Virus record (IMG/VR): IMGVR_UViG_3300037258_001195
Coordinates: 1 to 64,000 of that record
Length of the DNA stretch: 64,000 nt
DNA from: a virus
Reading direction: 5' to 3' (one strand)
The notes under the pieces were generated by a model, which worked only from the letters and a program-made list of their open reading frames with translations, was not told the DNA's origin and did no database searches. Shown piece by piece: positions 8,173-16,035 of this stretch (positions are counted from its first letter, which is position 1; every line of letters begins with the position of its first letter). Made by a program: the position numbers and the translations under genes.

Positions 8173-9090
8173 TCACACCGCCAGTTCGGGCGGCGGGATA
8201 TAGGGAAACCCGCCGTAATGGATCAGGTTGTCGAAGGTGTTCTTGCAAGTCGCCGTGGTGTGGTCGCAGCCGGGCAGCAGCCGGAACGTGTCGCCGACCG
8301 ACACCGGAAACAGCCATGCCTTCAGCAGCGACGCGACGCCGCCGGTGAATTGTGCGAGCGTCCGCGTCTGCCCGGCATTGAGCCCCGTAACGCCGATGAT
8401 CGTACCCTGGTCGAAAAGCGTCGCCGGGCTCGGCGCGAGGCCAGTGACGATCGCCGCCTGGGTCGATCCCGCAAGCGCCGCCTGTGTCGACGCCAGGCTC
8501 GTCCGGTCGAACGCGCACATCGCGTCGCCAAACACATGCGTGCAGGCGGCCTGGTATAGCCGGCGCGGCATCTGTTGCACCGCCAGCAAATTCATCATCG
8601 ACTTCACCTTGATCGCAATGCTGGTCCGCCCCGCATCGGTCTCGGCCACCTGGCCGCAAAACCACACGATGGCGCCCAGCGCAGTCGACAGCGCCCCGCC
8701 CCCGGCGTGCGGTGGGGCAAAAAACCGGTCGAGCTCGACGGTCGCCCCGTCGAATTCGCCAACCCGCACCGCCTCGGCGAAGCTAAGGGTGCCGATCATC
8801 TCGTCGCCCTCCGCCATCACGGTGATGTCGAGCTCGGCCGGCTCGACCCCGATCTTGGTCGTCACCATCGACCGCCCAAACCGCGGCCCGAGCGTGAAAT
8901 CGGTATAGCCGGCGGCGTTGTAATTGAGGCTTCCCGCCGGAAACGCCGTCCCCGGAATGGTCAGCGCCGTCGTCCACCCCGAATAGCGCAGCACCAATCC
9001 GCTCGGCAGGCTGAACGTGTACAGATCGACGATCACGATCCGGTCGTTCTGCGCCAGGTAATCCTGCAGCGCGGGCGATGCCGATCTCAC
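8173..9090 (-). CDS. DUF2163 tail hub protein (GTA gp13-like)
   Basis: A 305-residue protein of the DUF2163/phage_BR0599 family that forms part of the tail hub in gene transfer agents. Visible landmarks are VDLYTF, RFGRS, GVEPAELDI, GATVELDRFF and the cysteine-containing CTHVFGDAMCAFDR. The start overlaps the DUF2460 stop by 4 bases. The module B homologue (32839-33813) shares all of these motifs. Confidence 0.88.
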   Translation of the reverse strand: MRSASPALQDYLAQNDRIVIVDLYTFSLPSGLVLRYSGWTTALTIPGTAFPAGSLNYNAAGYTDFTLGPRFGRSMVTTKIGVEPAELDITVMAEGDEMIGTLSFAEAVRVGEFDGATVELDRFFAPPHAGGGALSTALGAIVWFCGQVAETDAGRTSIAIKVKSMMNLLAVQQMPRRLYQAACTHVFGDAMCAFDRTSLASTQAALAGSTQAAIVTGLAPSPATLFDQGTIIGVTGLNAGQTRTLAQFTGGVASLLKAWLFPVSVGDTFRLLPGCDHTTATCKNTFDNLIHYGGFPYIPPPELAV

Positions 9091-9683
9091 AGGAGCACCG
9101 ATTGCAGTTTCACCTGACGCAGCGACCAGAGCTGGAACATGAAATTCTCGAACTCCGCCGAGTCATCGGCAAACCGGACGCGAAAGGCATAAGTGAAATC
9201 GGCGCTGACCGCCTCGCCCGCCGGGGGCGGCGTGGCGAAGGTGACAACACCGGTATCGGCGCCGACCGAATACCCGCCCGGGCTTTGCACGACGCCGTTG
9301 ACATACACGTTCCCGACCGCGCTCGGCGCCGTGACCGGCTCGGCAAACCCGCCCATCGTGCGCACGAGCTGAAACGCCGCCACGCTCCCGTCGCCGGTCC
9401 CGAGTGCCTGCCCGGTCACACTATTGTCGCCCGGATCGACAAACAGGAACGACGCGAAAGCCCCCCGCTGATCGAGGAAAAACCCCATCAGCGTCCGCAG
9501 CTCGTCATAGCCGCCGCCGTCGCGCAGCAGCGAATACGTCAGCGTCCACGTCCAGATCGGGTTCGGCTGGTCGAGCGCGCGCAATTCCCGGCCCGACACG
9601 GCGCGCTGGATCCGCGTCGCAAAACGCGGCTGCTTGGTGACGCTCCAGGTAAGGCCGGGCAGCGTCGGAAAAATCGCGGTCAT
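9087..9683 (-). CDS. DUF2460 distal tail protein (GTA gp12-like)
   Basis: A 198-residue DUF2460 protein, the distal tail component of gene transfer agents and related siphophages. Visible features are FPTLPGLTWSVTK, GRELRA, the FFLDQRGAFASFLFVDPGDN stretch and the C-terminal WSLRQVKLQSVLL. The homologue in module B ends with an almost identical WTLQELKLQSVLL. It sits between tape measure and DUF2163, the expected order. Confidence 0.9.
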   Translation of the reverse strand: MTAIFPTLPGLTWSVTKQPRFATRIQRAVSGRELRALDQPNPIWTWTLTYSLLRDGGGYDELRTLMGFFLDQRGAFASFLFVDPGDNSVTGQALGTGDGSVAAFQLVRTMGGFAEPVTAPSAVGNVYVNGVVQSPGGYSVGADTGVVTFATPPPAGEAVSADFTYAFRVRFADDSAEFENFMFQLWSLRQVKLQSVLL

Positions 9684-9689
9684 CGCGGC

Positions 9690-10919
9690 CTACAGACTGC
9701 GCGGCGTCAGTGCGTTTGCGCGGAACAGGTCGCGCAGCGCGCCGGCATTTTGCTTGAGGTTGTCGCGGAACCAGCGGTTGACCGCCGGCGCGTCGGCCGG
9801 CCCATGAAAATGCGCGTGGAAATGCTGGGCGCCGCCGCCACTCCCGATCATTGCCTGCAACCCCTCGCTGATCGGCGCGGGCAGCACCATCTCGCGCGCA
9901 TGCAGGAGGGCCGGCTGCGCGCCGGCAAAATTGGGCAAGGCCCAGCCGCCCGCTGCGCTCGGCACGATCCCGCCCCCCGCGAACGCGAACAGCCCGCCGA
10001 GCCACGAAAAAAGCCCGCCACCCCCGGCCGCGCTGCCCGCCGCTGCCGCCCCGGCCGCCGAACCGAGCCCGCTTACGGCCGCGCCGCCGCCGCTGACTGC
10101 CGCGGCCCCGGTCAACGCCGTCGTCAAGACGGTGATCGCGGTCGTGCTGGCGGTCAGCGCCGCCGTGTTGGCCGTCATCGACGCGGCCTGCGCCGCGCCG
10201 CCGCCGGCCAAGAGCCCCGTCCCGAGCAGCCCTCCCGGCTGGTTGAGCCCCACCAGCGCCATCAGACCGGCCCCGAGCCCCGATGCCCCGGTCGCCTGAG
10301 CGCCCGACACCGCGCTCGACACCGCCCCGCCGGCAAGGCTCGCGAGCCCCGACGCCGCCCATTTCGCCGCCATGTTCTCCACTTCGGTCAGGAAAGAGCT
10401 CTCGACCTGGCGGGTCAGCTCGATCGAGCCTTTGGCCCAGGTGGTCTGCCCCGTCAGGATCTCGTTGAAGGTCCGCTGCGCCGAGCCGCCGAGCCGGTCG
10501 AACGCAGCCTCGTAAGACCGCTGCACCGCCTGCGCCTGGGTCTTCGCCTGATCGGCGATGCGGCGCTGGTCGTCGGTGACCGCGGCCGTGTACTGCGTAT
10601 CGAGCTGCGCCAAATTGTCCAGCGCCTTGGTCTTCTCCTCGATCGTCGTCGCGTCGCTGGCCATCACCGCCTGCAGCCGCTGCGCCTCCTGGTCGCGGAG
10701 CCGCGCGGTGTATTCGATGTCGAACCCCAGCGCCTGCTGCGTCGTCATCTGCTTCATGTCGACGAGCATCTGCATCTGGTCGCGGAACACGCGCAGCGAC
10801 GAGCTGCCGAACGCCGACACTGCCGGCGCCAGCATCGCCAGCGCATCCCGCAGCTCCGACACCGAGCGGACCGCCGGCATCGCGTCGGCGGTAAATTTGA
10901 TCTGGACCTCGTCGGCCAC
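9690..10919 (-). CDS. short tape measure protein
   Basis: A 409-residue tape measure protein that sets tail length. The N-terminal half is coiled coil (about residues 35-175), followed by an Ala/Gly-rich hydrophobic region (about 190-330) and a C-terminal motif shared with module B: HAREMVLP, HFHAHFHG, RWFRDNLKQNAGALRDLFRANALTPRSL-type ending. The module B protein is 1024 residues, so a particle built from this module should have a much shorter tail. Position after the frameshifted chaperones and before DUF2460 confirms the call. Confidence 0.85.
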   Translation of the reverse strand: MADEVQIKFTADAMPAVRSVSELRDALAMLAPAVSAFGSSSLRVFRDQMQMLVDMKQMTTQQALGFDIEYTARLRDQEAQRLQAVMASDATTIEEKTKALDNLAQLDTQYTAAVTDDQRRIADQAKTQAQAVQRSYEAAFDRLGGSAQRTFNEILTGQTTWAKGSIELTRQVESSFLTEVENMAAKWAASGLASLAGGAVSSAVSGAQATGASGLGAGLMALVGLNQPGGLLGTGLLAGGGAAQAASMTANTAALTASTTAITVLTTALTGAAAVSGGGAAVSGLGSAAGAAAAGSAAGGGGLFSWLGGLFAFAGGGIVPSAAGGWALPNFAGAQPALLHAREMVLPAPISEGLQAMIGSGGGAQHFHAHFHGPADAPAVNRWFRDNLKQNAGALRDLFRANALTPRSL

Positions 10920-10935
10920 GATTCACCCCCACCCG

Positions 10936-11286
10936 CTATTTGCCCGCCGCCCGCGCCCGATTGGCGGCGCGCAGCGTATCGACATCGAAAATCGGGGCCG
11001 GCATCCCGGCATCCCCCTGGACCACCGCCAGCCCCGGCGGCGGCACAGCGGCGATCTCGGCGAGCCCGTCGCTCGCCCGCGCCGCCGGCCGCTTCTTCCA
11101 GCCGAGCATCGCGGCGATCGTCTGCACCATCAGATGCATCGGCGGGTTGTCGGCCCAATACGCAAAGATCTCCTCGGCCTCGGCCAGGGTCATCGCGTCG
11201 ATCACGCGATAGGGGTACCCGCAGCCGGTCGCGAGGGCGCCGTAGATGCCGGCGAGCTGGGCGCGGCTGTCGCCGCCGGCACCGCT
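10936..11286 (-). CDS. tail assembly chaperone, frameshift (T) extension
   Basis: This -1 frame extension of 116 codons continues the chaperone gene at 11202-11579 after a shift at the slippery site 11286-11292, giving a product of about 214 residues. Evidence for a real T domain is homology with the module B extension: DSRAQLAGIYGALATGCGYP and DNPPMHLMVQT align with VQPFYSAFAAGYG and DYPPTSMLVK. The frame is open from the slippery site with no start needed. G/GT chaperones coat the tape measure protein during tail assembly in lambda-type phages. Confidence 0.75.
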   Translation of the reverse strand, partial: SGAGGDSRAQLAGIYGALATGCGYPYRVIDAMTLAEAEEIFAYWADNPPMHLMVQTIAAMLGWKKRPAARASDGLAEIAAVPPPGLAVVQGDAGMPAPIFDVDTLRAANRARAAGK

Positions 11287-11579
11287 TCCCCCGACGGGCC
11301 GAGCCCCGCCGCCTTCAGGCCCGCGGCCTGGAGGATCGCCGCGACCGCCGCGTTGACCTCGTCGAGCGAGGTCTCCATCCCCAGCACCGCGTCGAGCGTC
11401 AGCGCCGGATCATCGCGCGACACCCCGGCCTGGATGATCCGCGCCGCCGCCTCGACGAGGTCGCCGCCACCCTTCCCCGGCAACGCCGCGACGACCTCCA
11501 GCACGACCCTGAGCTGCCCCAGGGTCAGCGGGCGGATCGCGAAATCTCGGCCCGCCAGTCTCACCACCGTCCCGGTCAT
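11202..11579 (-). CDS. tail assembly chaperone (G-type)
   Basis: A 125-residue protein located between tail tube and tape measure, the position of lambda gpG-type tail chaperones. It starts with an ATG overlapping the tail tube stop. Sequence features are VRLAGRDFAIRPLTLGQLRVVLEV and an unstructured Ala/Pro/Ser-rich tail after the slippery site. The module B homologue (EVPPISLGMLRN opening) is in the same place. Most ribosomes should end here; a minority should shift to the T frame. Confidence 0.75.
   Translation of the reverse strand: MTGTVVRLAGRDFAIRPLTLGQLRVVLEVVAALPGKGGGDLVEAAARIIQAGVSRDDPALTLDAVLGMETSLDEVNAAVAAILQAAGLKAAGLGPSGEAVPAATAAPSSPASTAPSRPAAGTPIA
11286..11292 (-). promoter_or_regulatory. 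-1 ribosomal frameshift site GGGGGAA
   Basis: On the minus strand the zero frame reads ..G GGG GAA GC.. at codons 97-98 of the chaperone gene. Slipping back one base gives GGG GGA AGC and enters the open T frame. The same heptamer, in the same frame, occurs in the module B chaperone (42527-42533), although the surrounding DNA differs greatly in composition. It is not the canonical X XXY YYZ with identical Y bases, so efficiency is uncertain. Confidence 0.65.
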
Positions 11580-12340
11580 TCGTTGGTGCTCAACGTGCCG
11601 ATCGTACCGGCCGCGTCGGCAAACGCGCTGAAGTCGAATTCCTGGATCTCGTAGTCGTCGATCTTGGTCGGCAATGACAGCTTCGTCGCGGTGCACGCAT
11701 TCAGCACCAAGGAGAGGTTCGCCGGCACGCTCTGTGTCGTCTTCGACGTATAGAATGTCGCCTTGAACACCGGCGTGAAGCCCATGAACTGGTTGGACAG
11801 CACCAGCTTCTTGCCGCCCGTCGCGGTATAGAGATAGCTGATCGACACCGCCGCGGCGGCGTCCGCCGCGGCAAAGGTATAGATGCCCGTCGAGAGGTTG
11901 ACCGAATACTGCCCCACCGCCGCCGGCGTCGTCACTCGCGTAAAGCGCAGCCCGGCATTGTTGCCGTTGGCGTAGTAGACGCCAAGGTCGTCGGAATAGG
12001 TCGCGGCGTTGGCGACCGTCACCGTAAACGGCGTCGTTCCCGGAACCACCTGCGCCTCATTCTCCGACACCGTCACCTGTCCCGACGCCGGGGTCTGGCC
12101 AAAAAACAGATCGCCATAGATCGCCCCGAAAATGCGGGCAAACTTGGCCTTGCCGGTGATCTTGCCCTGCCCACGCGCGATATCGAGCGGGAACTGGTAC
12201 TGCCCCCAGAGTTCCTTGGTCTGCCAGTCCCAGTCGATCTCGACATCCTGCAGGATTGCAAACTGGTCGGGGCCGATGCCCGAGCCGGTCGTGTCGGTGC
12301 GGTTGCCCCACAGGGCCCCGGCGCCAAAAGCGAGTTGCAT
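11576..12340 (-). CDS. major tail tube protein
   Basis: A 254-residue tail tube protein. It matches the module B copy over its whole length: MQL.FG.GALWG.RTD, IGPDQFAILQD, LDIARGQGKITGKAKFARIF, and the closing GTIGTLSTNE. A central beta-rich insertion (about residues 90-180) looks like an added Ig-like domain. It is located between the tail terminator/adaptor genes and the chaperones. Tail tube subunits stack as hexameric rings to form the tail shaft. Confidence 0.85.
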   Translation of the reverse strand: MQLAFGAGALWGNRTDTTGSGIGPDQFAILQDVEIDWDWQTKELWGQYQFPLDIARGQGKITGKAKFARIFGAIYGDLFFGQTPASGQVTVSENEAQVVPGTTPFTVTVANAATYSDDLGVYYANGNNAGLRFTRVTTPAAVGQYSVNLSTGIYTFAAADAAAAVSISYLYTATGGKKLVLSNQFMGFTPVFKATFYTSKTTQSVPANLSLVLNACTATKLSLPTKIDDYEIQEFDFSAFADAAGTIGTLSTNE

Positions 12341-12341
12341 G

Positions 12342-12530
12342 TCAGGTCCCTTCCTTCAAGCGCCGCTTCAGCTCTTCCTTGGCAGCGAATGCGTGGTTCC
12401 AAATTTCGGTCACCCGGGCGACCGGCGATCCCGGGAAATGCTCGTTCCACCAGCCCTCGACGATCGCGTCGAGCGGGTGGGGCGCCGGCCTGACTTCAGG
12501 CCGCGCTGAGGTGTCGTCCATCGTCGGCAC
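12342..12530 (-). CDS. conserved small protein of the tail operon
   Basis: A 62-residue protein with a clear partner in module B (43841-44071). The shared core is D.IVE.WW.. H, then a motif with EIWNHAFAAKEELKRRL against QIWNHLMVCKDHLKEML. It sits between tail terminator and tail tube genes in both modules. Conservation of an Ile-Trp-Asn-His helix between such divergent modules argues for a real function, perhaps in tail tube assembly; that role is only inferred from position. Confidence 0.7.
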   Translation of the reverse strand: MPTMDDTSARPEVRPAPHPLDAIVEGWWNEHFPGSPVARVTEIWNHAFAAKEELKRRLKEGT

Positions 12531-12532
12531 TC

Positions 12533-12970
12533 CTATGAAACGCAGAGGATTTCGACAGGCACGATCGCGACCGCCTGGTCGCCGAGCACGCCTTCGTCGG
12601 TCGCGATCTTGCCGGCGAGATAGGCATGCTGAACCATCCCCGGCAGCCCGAGGGTCTGCACCCCCGTCACCGGATCAGGCAGCAGCGCCGCCTCGACCGC
12701 GTCGAGCAGCGGGTTCAACACCGTCGCCGGCGCCAGATACGGGTCGCTCGAATGCACATACACATAGAGGTCGACCGACAGCGTCCACACCGTCGGCGCG
12801 CCCAACGCCTGTACCGACGCGGTCTCCGATCTCTGGCTCAAGAACAGCGCCGGCTGCTCCGCCGGTGCGACATCGCTCCAATGCCGCAGCCGGCGATCCG
12901 CCGTGACGAACCCGCCCGCCCCGGCAGCCAGCGCAAACAGCGCCGCATAGATCGGCTCGCGGCTGATCAT
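12533..12970 (-). CDS. tail terminator / tail completion protein
   Basis: A 145-residue protein in the place of tail terminators (DUF3168-like), after the HK97 gp10-type gene and starting 4 bases inside it. Recognisable features are the RLRHWSDV segment and SVDLYVYVHSSDP, which align with RLRLWSDV and RIWCYARTDDP in module B. Such proteins cap the tail shaft and join it to the head. Confidence 0.75.
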   Translation of the reverse strand: MISREPIYAALFALAAGAGGFVTADRRLRHWSDVAPAEQPALFLSQRSETASVQALGAPTVWTLSVDLYVYVHSSDPYLAPATVLNPLLDAVEAALLPDPVTGVQTLGLPGMVQHAYLAGKIATDEGVLGDQAVAIVPVEILCVS

Positions 12971-13440
12971 GCCGCCACCGCCCGGCTCACCACGGCGGCC
13001 AACGCCGCCCTGATCTCGGGCGCCATCGCCGCCAGTGCCGAGCGCAGGAACGACCGCTCCGGCATCTGCACCGGCGGCAGCTCGACCCGCTTGAAGAACC
13101 GCGCGCGCCCCTGCCACGGAAAGGCCAGCGCACGGGCGCTCTGCGGCAAGACCTCGCGCGCCGGGATCATCCCGCCGTATTCATGGATCGCCGCGTAAGG
13201 CACATCGCTGCCAACCGTTGCCGAGACCGCCGCCCCATCCCGCTGGACCGCCACGTCGATGCTGCCCGCGAGCCGCCCCGACCGCTGCTGCAGTACGCCG
13301 CCGCTCAAATTGCGCTCGACCGCCGCCCGCAGTTCGTCCCCCAGCCGCGCCGCTTCCTCGCCCAGCGCCGCCGCCAGTTTCCCCGGCATCTCCTCGAGCC
13401 GCGCAGCAAGCGCCTCGAGCCCCTCGATCGTCGCGCCCAT
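12967..13440 (-). CDS. HK97 gp10-type head-tail joining protein
   Basis: A 157-residue protein of the HK97 gp10 family. Diagnostic parts are an N-terminal helix pair, AAIHEYGGMIPAR and the C-terminal PERSFLRSALAAMAPEI, nearly the same as PERSYLRSALAEMAPEI in module B. The ATG shares a base with the stop of the preceding connector gene (TAATG), so translation is coupled. It is thought to act at the neck between portal side and tail. Confidence 0.82.
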   Translation of the reverse strand: MGATIEGLEALAARLEEMPGKLAAALGEEAARLGDELRAAVERNLSGGVLQQRSGRLAGSIDVAVQRDGAAVSATVGSDVPYAAIHEYGGMIPAREVLPQSARALAFPWQGRARFFKRVELPPVQMPERSFLRSALAAMAPEIRAALAAVVSRAVAA

Positions 13441-14078
13441 TACAGCGCCGCCGCCAAGATCGCCGGGGCCGTCGCGGTCCCGGCGAGCTGCCGCGCAAAC
13501 CCCGACACCGGCACCACCGCCTGATATCGTGACAAGACCGTCTTGATGTCGTCGCTCATGTCCTTCTGCGAATAAGTCACGGTCTCGCCACTCGCCAGCG
13601 CCTTCGACACCTCGCCGGTACGCGTCCGCTCGCGGTAGCGCTGACACACCAACTCGACGCAGGCCTGCGCCAACTCGGGCGGCGGCGCCAGGTACCCGGC
13701 CGTGTAGGTCACCACCACATTCTGCGCCCGCCGCGTGAGCGCGTATCCGCGCACCACCAGCTCGGTCGGCGAGAACACGTAACCTGCGGCAAAACCCCTG
13801 CCCCCGCGCACCGGCGGGATATCGATCCCGTCGATCGTCAATGACAGCACCGCGCAGACCGGGATGTTCGCAAAGGCGAGGCGCTGCCCGCCGGTCCCGT
13901 CCCGCACCTCGACCCAGTCAGCCATCGCGATCGGCCGGCCGAGCCAAGTCTGGATGAACTGGCTCGCCGCCGTCACCAGATTGCCAAGCAGCGTGTCATC
14001 GGTATCCGGAAACGGGTTCTGACCGGTCTGCAACCAGGCTTTGACGGCCCCGAGCGTCGTCAGATCGCCAAACGCCAT
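13440..14078 (-). CDS. head-tail connector (gp6-like) protein
   Basis: A 212-residue connector. It starts MAFGDLTTLGAVKAWL, matching the GDLTTLARAENWL opening of the module B connector, has VVVTYTAGYL in its middle and a helical C-terminus with an RYRERTRTGEVSKALASGE stretch like the gp6/DnaT-type adaptors. The ATG at 14078 has a TGAGG ribosome site; an ATG seven codons upstream lacks conservation. It forms a ring below the portal. Confidence 0.8.
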   Translation of the reverse strand: MAFGDLTTLGAVKAWLQTGQNPFPDTDDTLLGNLVTAASQFIQTWLGRPIAMADWVEVRDGTGGQRLAFANIPVCAVLSLTIDGIDIPPVRGGRGFAAGYVFSPTELVVRGYALTRRAQNVVVTYTAGYLAPPPELAQACVELVCQRYRERTRTGEVSKALASGETVTYSQKDMSDDIKTVLSRYQAVVPVSGFARQLAGTATAPAILAAAL

Positions 14079-14082
14079 CGCC

Positions 14083-14268
14083 TCACCCCGCCGTCTCATC
14101 TACGAGCACGAACCCATGCCCCCGCAAGGCCTCGACCGCCTCGCGCGGCACCCTGAACACGCCGTCCCTGCCGACGGCAAAAACCTCGCCGCCAATCGAG
14201 CAAGCCCGCGCATCGTCATGCCGCATCGCGACGGTCATCGCCGTCGACGCCGAACGCTTTGCTTTCAT
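14083..14268 (-). CDS. small protein between capsid and connector genes
   Basis: A 61-residue basic protein. Its middle reads IGGEVFAVGRDGVFRVPREAVEAL, a small beta-strand plus helix, and it lies in the position of the 63-residue module B gene at 45959-46150 (also GGEVIIEQ). The pair is similar in size and place but only weakly in sequence. Function unknown. Confidence 0.55.
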   Translation of the reverse strand: MKAKRSASTAMTVAMRHDDARACSIGGEVFAVGRDGVFRVPREAVEALRGHGFVLVDETAG

Positions 14269-14285
14269 GGAAATCCTTTGAAGGG

Positions 14286-14353
14286 TTCATCACAGAGGCG
14301 ACAGAGACCACCGAGAAACGTTTTCTCTGTGCCCTCTGTGCCTCTGTGGTGAA
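14286..14353. repeat. 68-bp imperfect palindrome downstream of the capsid gene
   Basis: The two halves are near-reverse complements around AAACGTTT at 14316-14323. The outer arms are TTCATCACAGAGGC and GCCTCTGTGGTGAA. The CACAGAGGCACAGAGG theme is a common dispersed element of bacterial chromosomes. It lies between the capsid gene and the next small gene and could form a long hairpin in RNA, for example to stabilise the capsid message or reduce read-through. Confidence 0.8.
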
Positions 14354-14362
14354 ACAGCCCGA

Positions 14363-15853
14363 TCAGCCGTTGCCGATATTGGTGATGACACCCATCGCAA
14401 ACGGGGCGTACACCGCCAGCACCTCCTCGGCATAGACGCCGACCTGGCGCTGCCGCGTCACCACCGGCCAGTCGATCTGGTAGTAGTCCTGCCGCGTCTT
14501 GACCTCGGCCACGTTGGGCACTTCGCTCGACTGGTACTGGATCGGCAGGTTCTCGGCCCAGCCGATGATCGTGCCCGGCGGAACGCGCGGGTGGATGCGG
14601 ATCGGGATGCGCAGCCCGCCGTTGAGCGCGAACGGGTTGAAATAGAACGACACCGCCCCAGCCGCGGCCAGATCATAGGCATTCCCATCCGCACTCACCT
14701 CATACCGCAGCAGCGGCGCCGACGCGTTCGACAGCACCTTGTCGGTGATGTTCTTCAGCTCCTGCACGTTGACGTACAGGACGGTCGGGCTCAGCTCGAA
14801 ATTGTTCCACATCGTCTGGAACATCGTGTCGATCTCGACGACCGAGCCACGCCCCGACGCAGTCAGCGGCGTGCCGGTCCCGGCGGTGCCGCTCGCCTGG
14901 GTCGCGATATAGGCGTTGGAGCCTGCCTTGAACGCGCTCGTCAACAGCCCGTCATAGGCATAGCTCGGGTTCGCCGAATTGTCGGCGCTGACCGCCGACT
15001 GCGCCTGCATGCTGCCGGCAAGCGGCGCCGAGAGCGCGGCGCTGTTGATCGTCGTGATCGCCTGCAGCGTCTCCGCCCCGGTCGACGTCCCGACATACCA
15101 CGCATAGGCGACGGCGCCCTGCAGCGCGGTGACGGTACAAAACAAGGTCTGCCCCGACGTCACCGCCTGGCTCGCCTCGGCGCTGATATTCGACGACCCG
15201 CCGGCGAGCGTATAGGAGTGACCGTCCGCCCCCGTGATCGGCTTTGTCGTCGCGACCCCGCCAGAGAGGCTCGAATTCTGGAAGCCTTCGAGCGTCAACC
15301 CCACGACCTTCACATAATAGGTCGTCGCCGGCAGGGTCCCGCCCGACCCCGAGGCCGACAGCACCGGCGTCGCCGGGGTGCCGAGCTGGAGCGACGCGTT
15401 GCCGCCGAGGATCGCCATTTCCTCCTTCAGCATCATCTTTTGCAGGAGCCGAAACGTCATCCGCGACTGGATGTCCTCAAACCCCCGGCCGGCGCTGATC
15501 GCCTCGTAGGTCGCCGCGTCCTCCTCGCCGATCGTCACAAACGTCGCCGATTTGGTCCCGGTCGTATATGACATCTGCGCCGAGCGCTGCCCCTCCGGGA
15601 CCCACCCCATCGCGTCATAGCCCGAGCCCACCAGCGCCGTCACCTGGCGCCAGTTCGTCGCCGTGCCCGTCCCGCCGCCGACCCGCGGAATGACATTTCG
15701 GATCGGTGTGACGAACGGGTACAAATTTTTCGCCGGCGCTTGCAAATCAAACGCGACGAGCCCCGTGCCCGTCGAGATCGTCTTGGCGATCCGGTCGTCG
15801 GGCGAGCGCAGCGCACCCTTGACCAGATCAAGCGTATCTTGTGTCGGATTCAT
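14363..15853 (-). CDS. HK97-fold major capsid protein with inserted domain
   Basis: A 496-residue major capsid protein. The N-terminal region (NLYPFVTPIRNVIPRVGG, VPEGQRS) and the C-terminal region (YQIDWPVVTRQRQVGVYAEEVLAVY) align with the module B capsid protein. About residues 158-285 form a beta-rich insertion (TPATPVLSASGS, TYYVKVVGLT) that looks like an Ig/fibronectin-type surface domain. The ATG at 15853 follows AAGGGAG; the codon before it is TTG. The gene is preceded by a terminator and followed by a palindrome, so its transcript may be handled separately from its neighbours. Confidence 0.85.
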   Translation of the reverse strand: MNPTQDTLDLVKGALRSPDDRIAKTISTGTGLVAFDLQAPAKNLYPFVTPIRNVIPRVGGGTGTATNWRQVTALVGSGYDAMGWVPEGQRSAQMSYTTGTKSATFVTIGEEDAATYEAISAGRGFEDIQSRMTFRLLQKMMLKEEMAILGGNASLQLGTPATPVLSASGSGGTLPATTYYVKVVGLTLEGFQNSSLSGGVATTKPITGADGHSYTLAGGSSNISAEASQAVTSGQTLFCTVTALQGAVAYAWYVGTSTGAETLQAITTINSAALSAPLAGSMQAQSAVSADNSANPSYAYDGLLTSAFKAGSNAYIATQASGTAGTGTPLTASGRGSVVEIDTMFQTMWNNFELSPTVLYVNVQELKNITDKVLSNASAPLLRYEVSADGNAYDLAAAGAVSFYFNPFALNGGLRIPIRIHPRVPPGTIIGWAENLPIQYQSSEVPNVAEVKTRQDYYQIDWPVVTRQRQVGVYAEEVLAVYAPFAMGVITNIGNG

Positions 15854-15880
15854 CAAAAACTCCCTTTGGGAGGTGGCAAC

Positions 15881-15904
15881 AAAAAACCCGCCGGAAAGGC
15901 GGGT
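15881..15904 (-). terminator. rho-independent terminator between protease and capsid genes
   Basis: On the minus strand a 7-bp stem ACCCGCC/GGCGGGT with a 5-base loop is followed directly by six T. It lies 28 bases before the capsid start codon and after the protease gene. Read in the direction of transcription it should end or attenuate the upstream transcript, so the capsid gene would depend on read-through or processing. Confidence 0.85.
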
Positions 15905-15974
15905 GATGGGTCTCTGTCATTCATTCGGCTCTGGTCTATGCGACCATGACCGGTTTGACCGTCAGCTATCTCAA

Positions 15975-16004
15975 CCGTCATTCCGGAGAAGGCCGGGATG
16001 ACGG
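15975..16004. repeat. REP-like hairpin
   Basis: CCGTCATTCCGG and CCGGGATGACGG form a 12-bp hairpin (one wobble) around a short loop. Hairpins of this CGTCATTCC type are dispersed in many alphaproteobacterial chromosomes between genes. Here it lies between the protease stop and the terminator. Its presence suggests long residence of module A in a bacterial chromosome, though phages can pick up such elements. Confidence 0.7.
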
Positions 16005-16035
16005 ATCCGGATCACGCAAGGAACCTAACCCCGCA

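Noticed and set aside
9078-11654. 858-codon open frame on the plus strand
   Set aside because: It runs antisense to DUF2460, tape measure and chaperone genes that have clear homologues in module B; its translation is Arg/His/Pro-rich with no domain.
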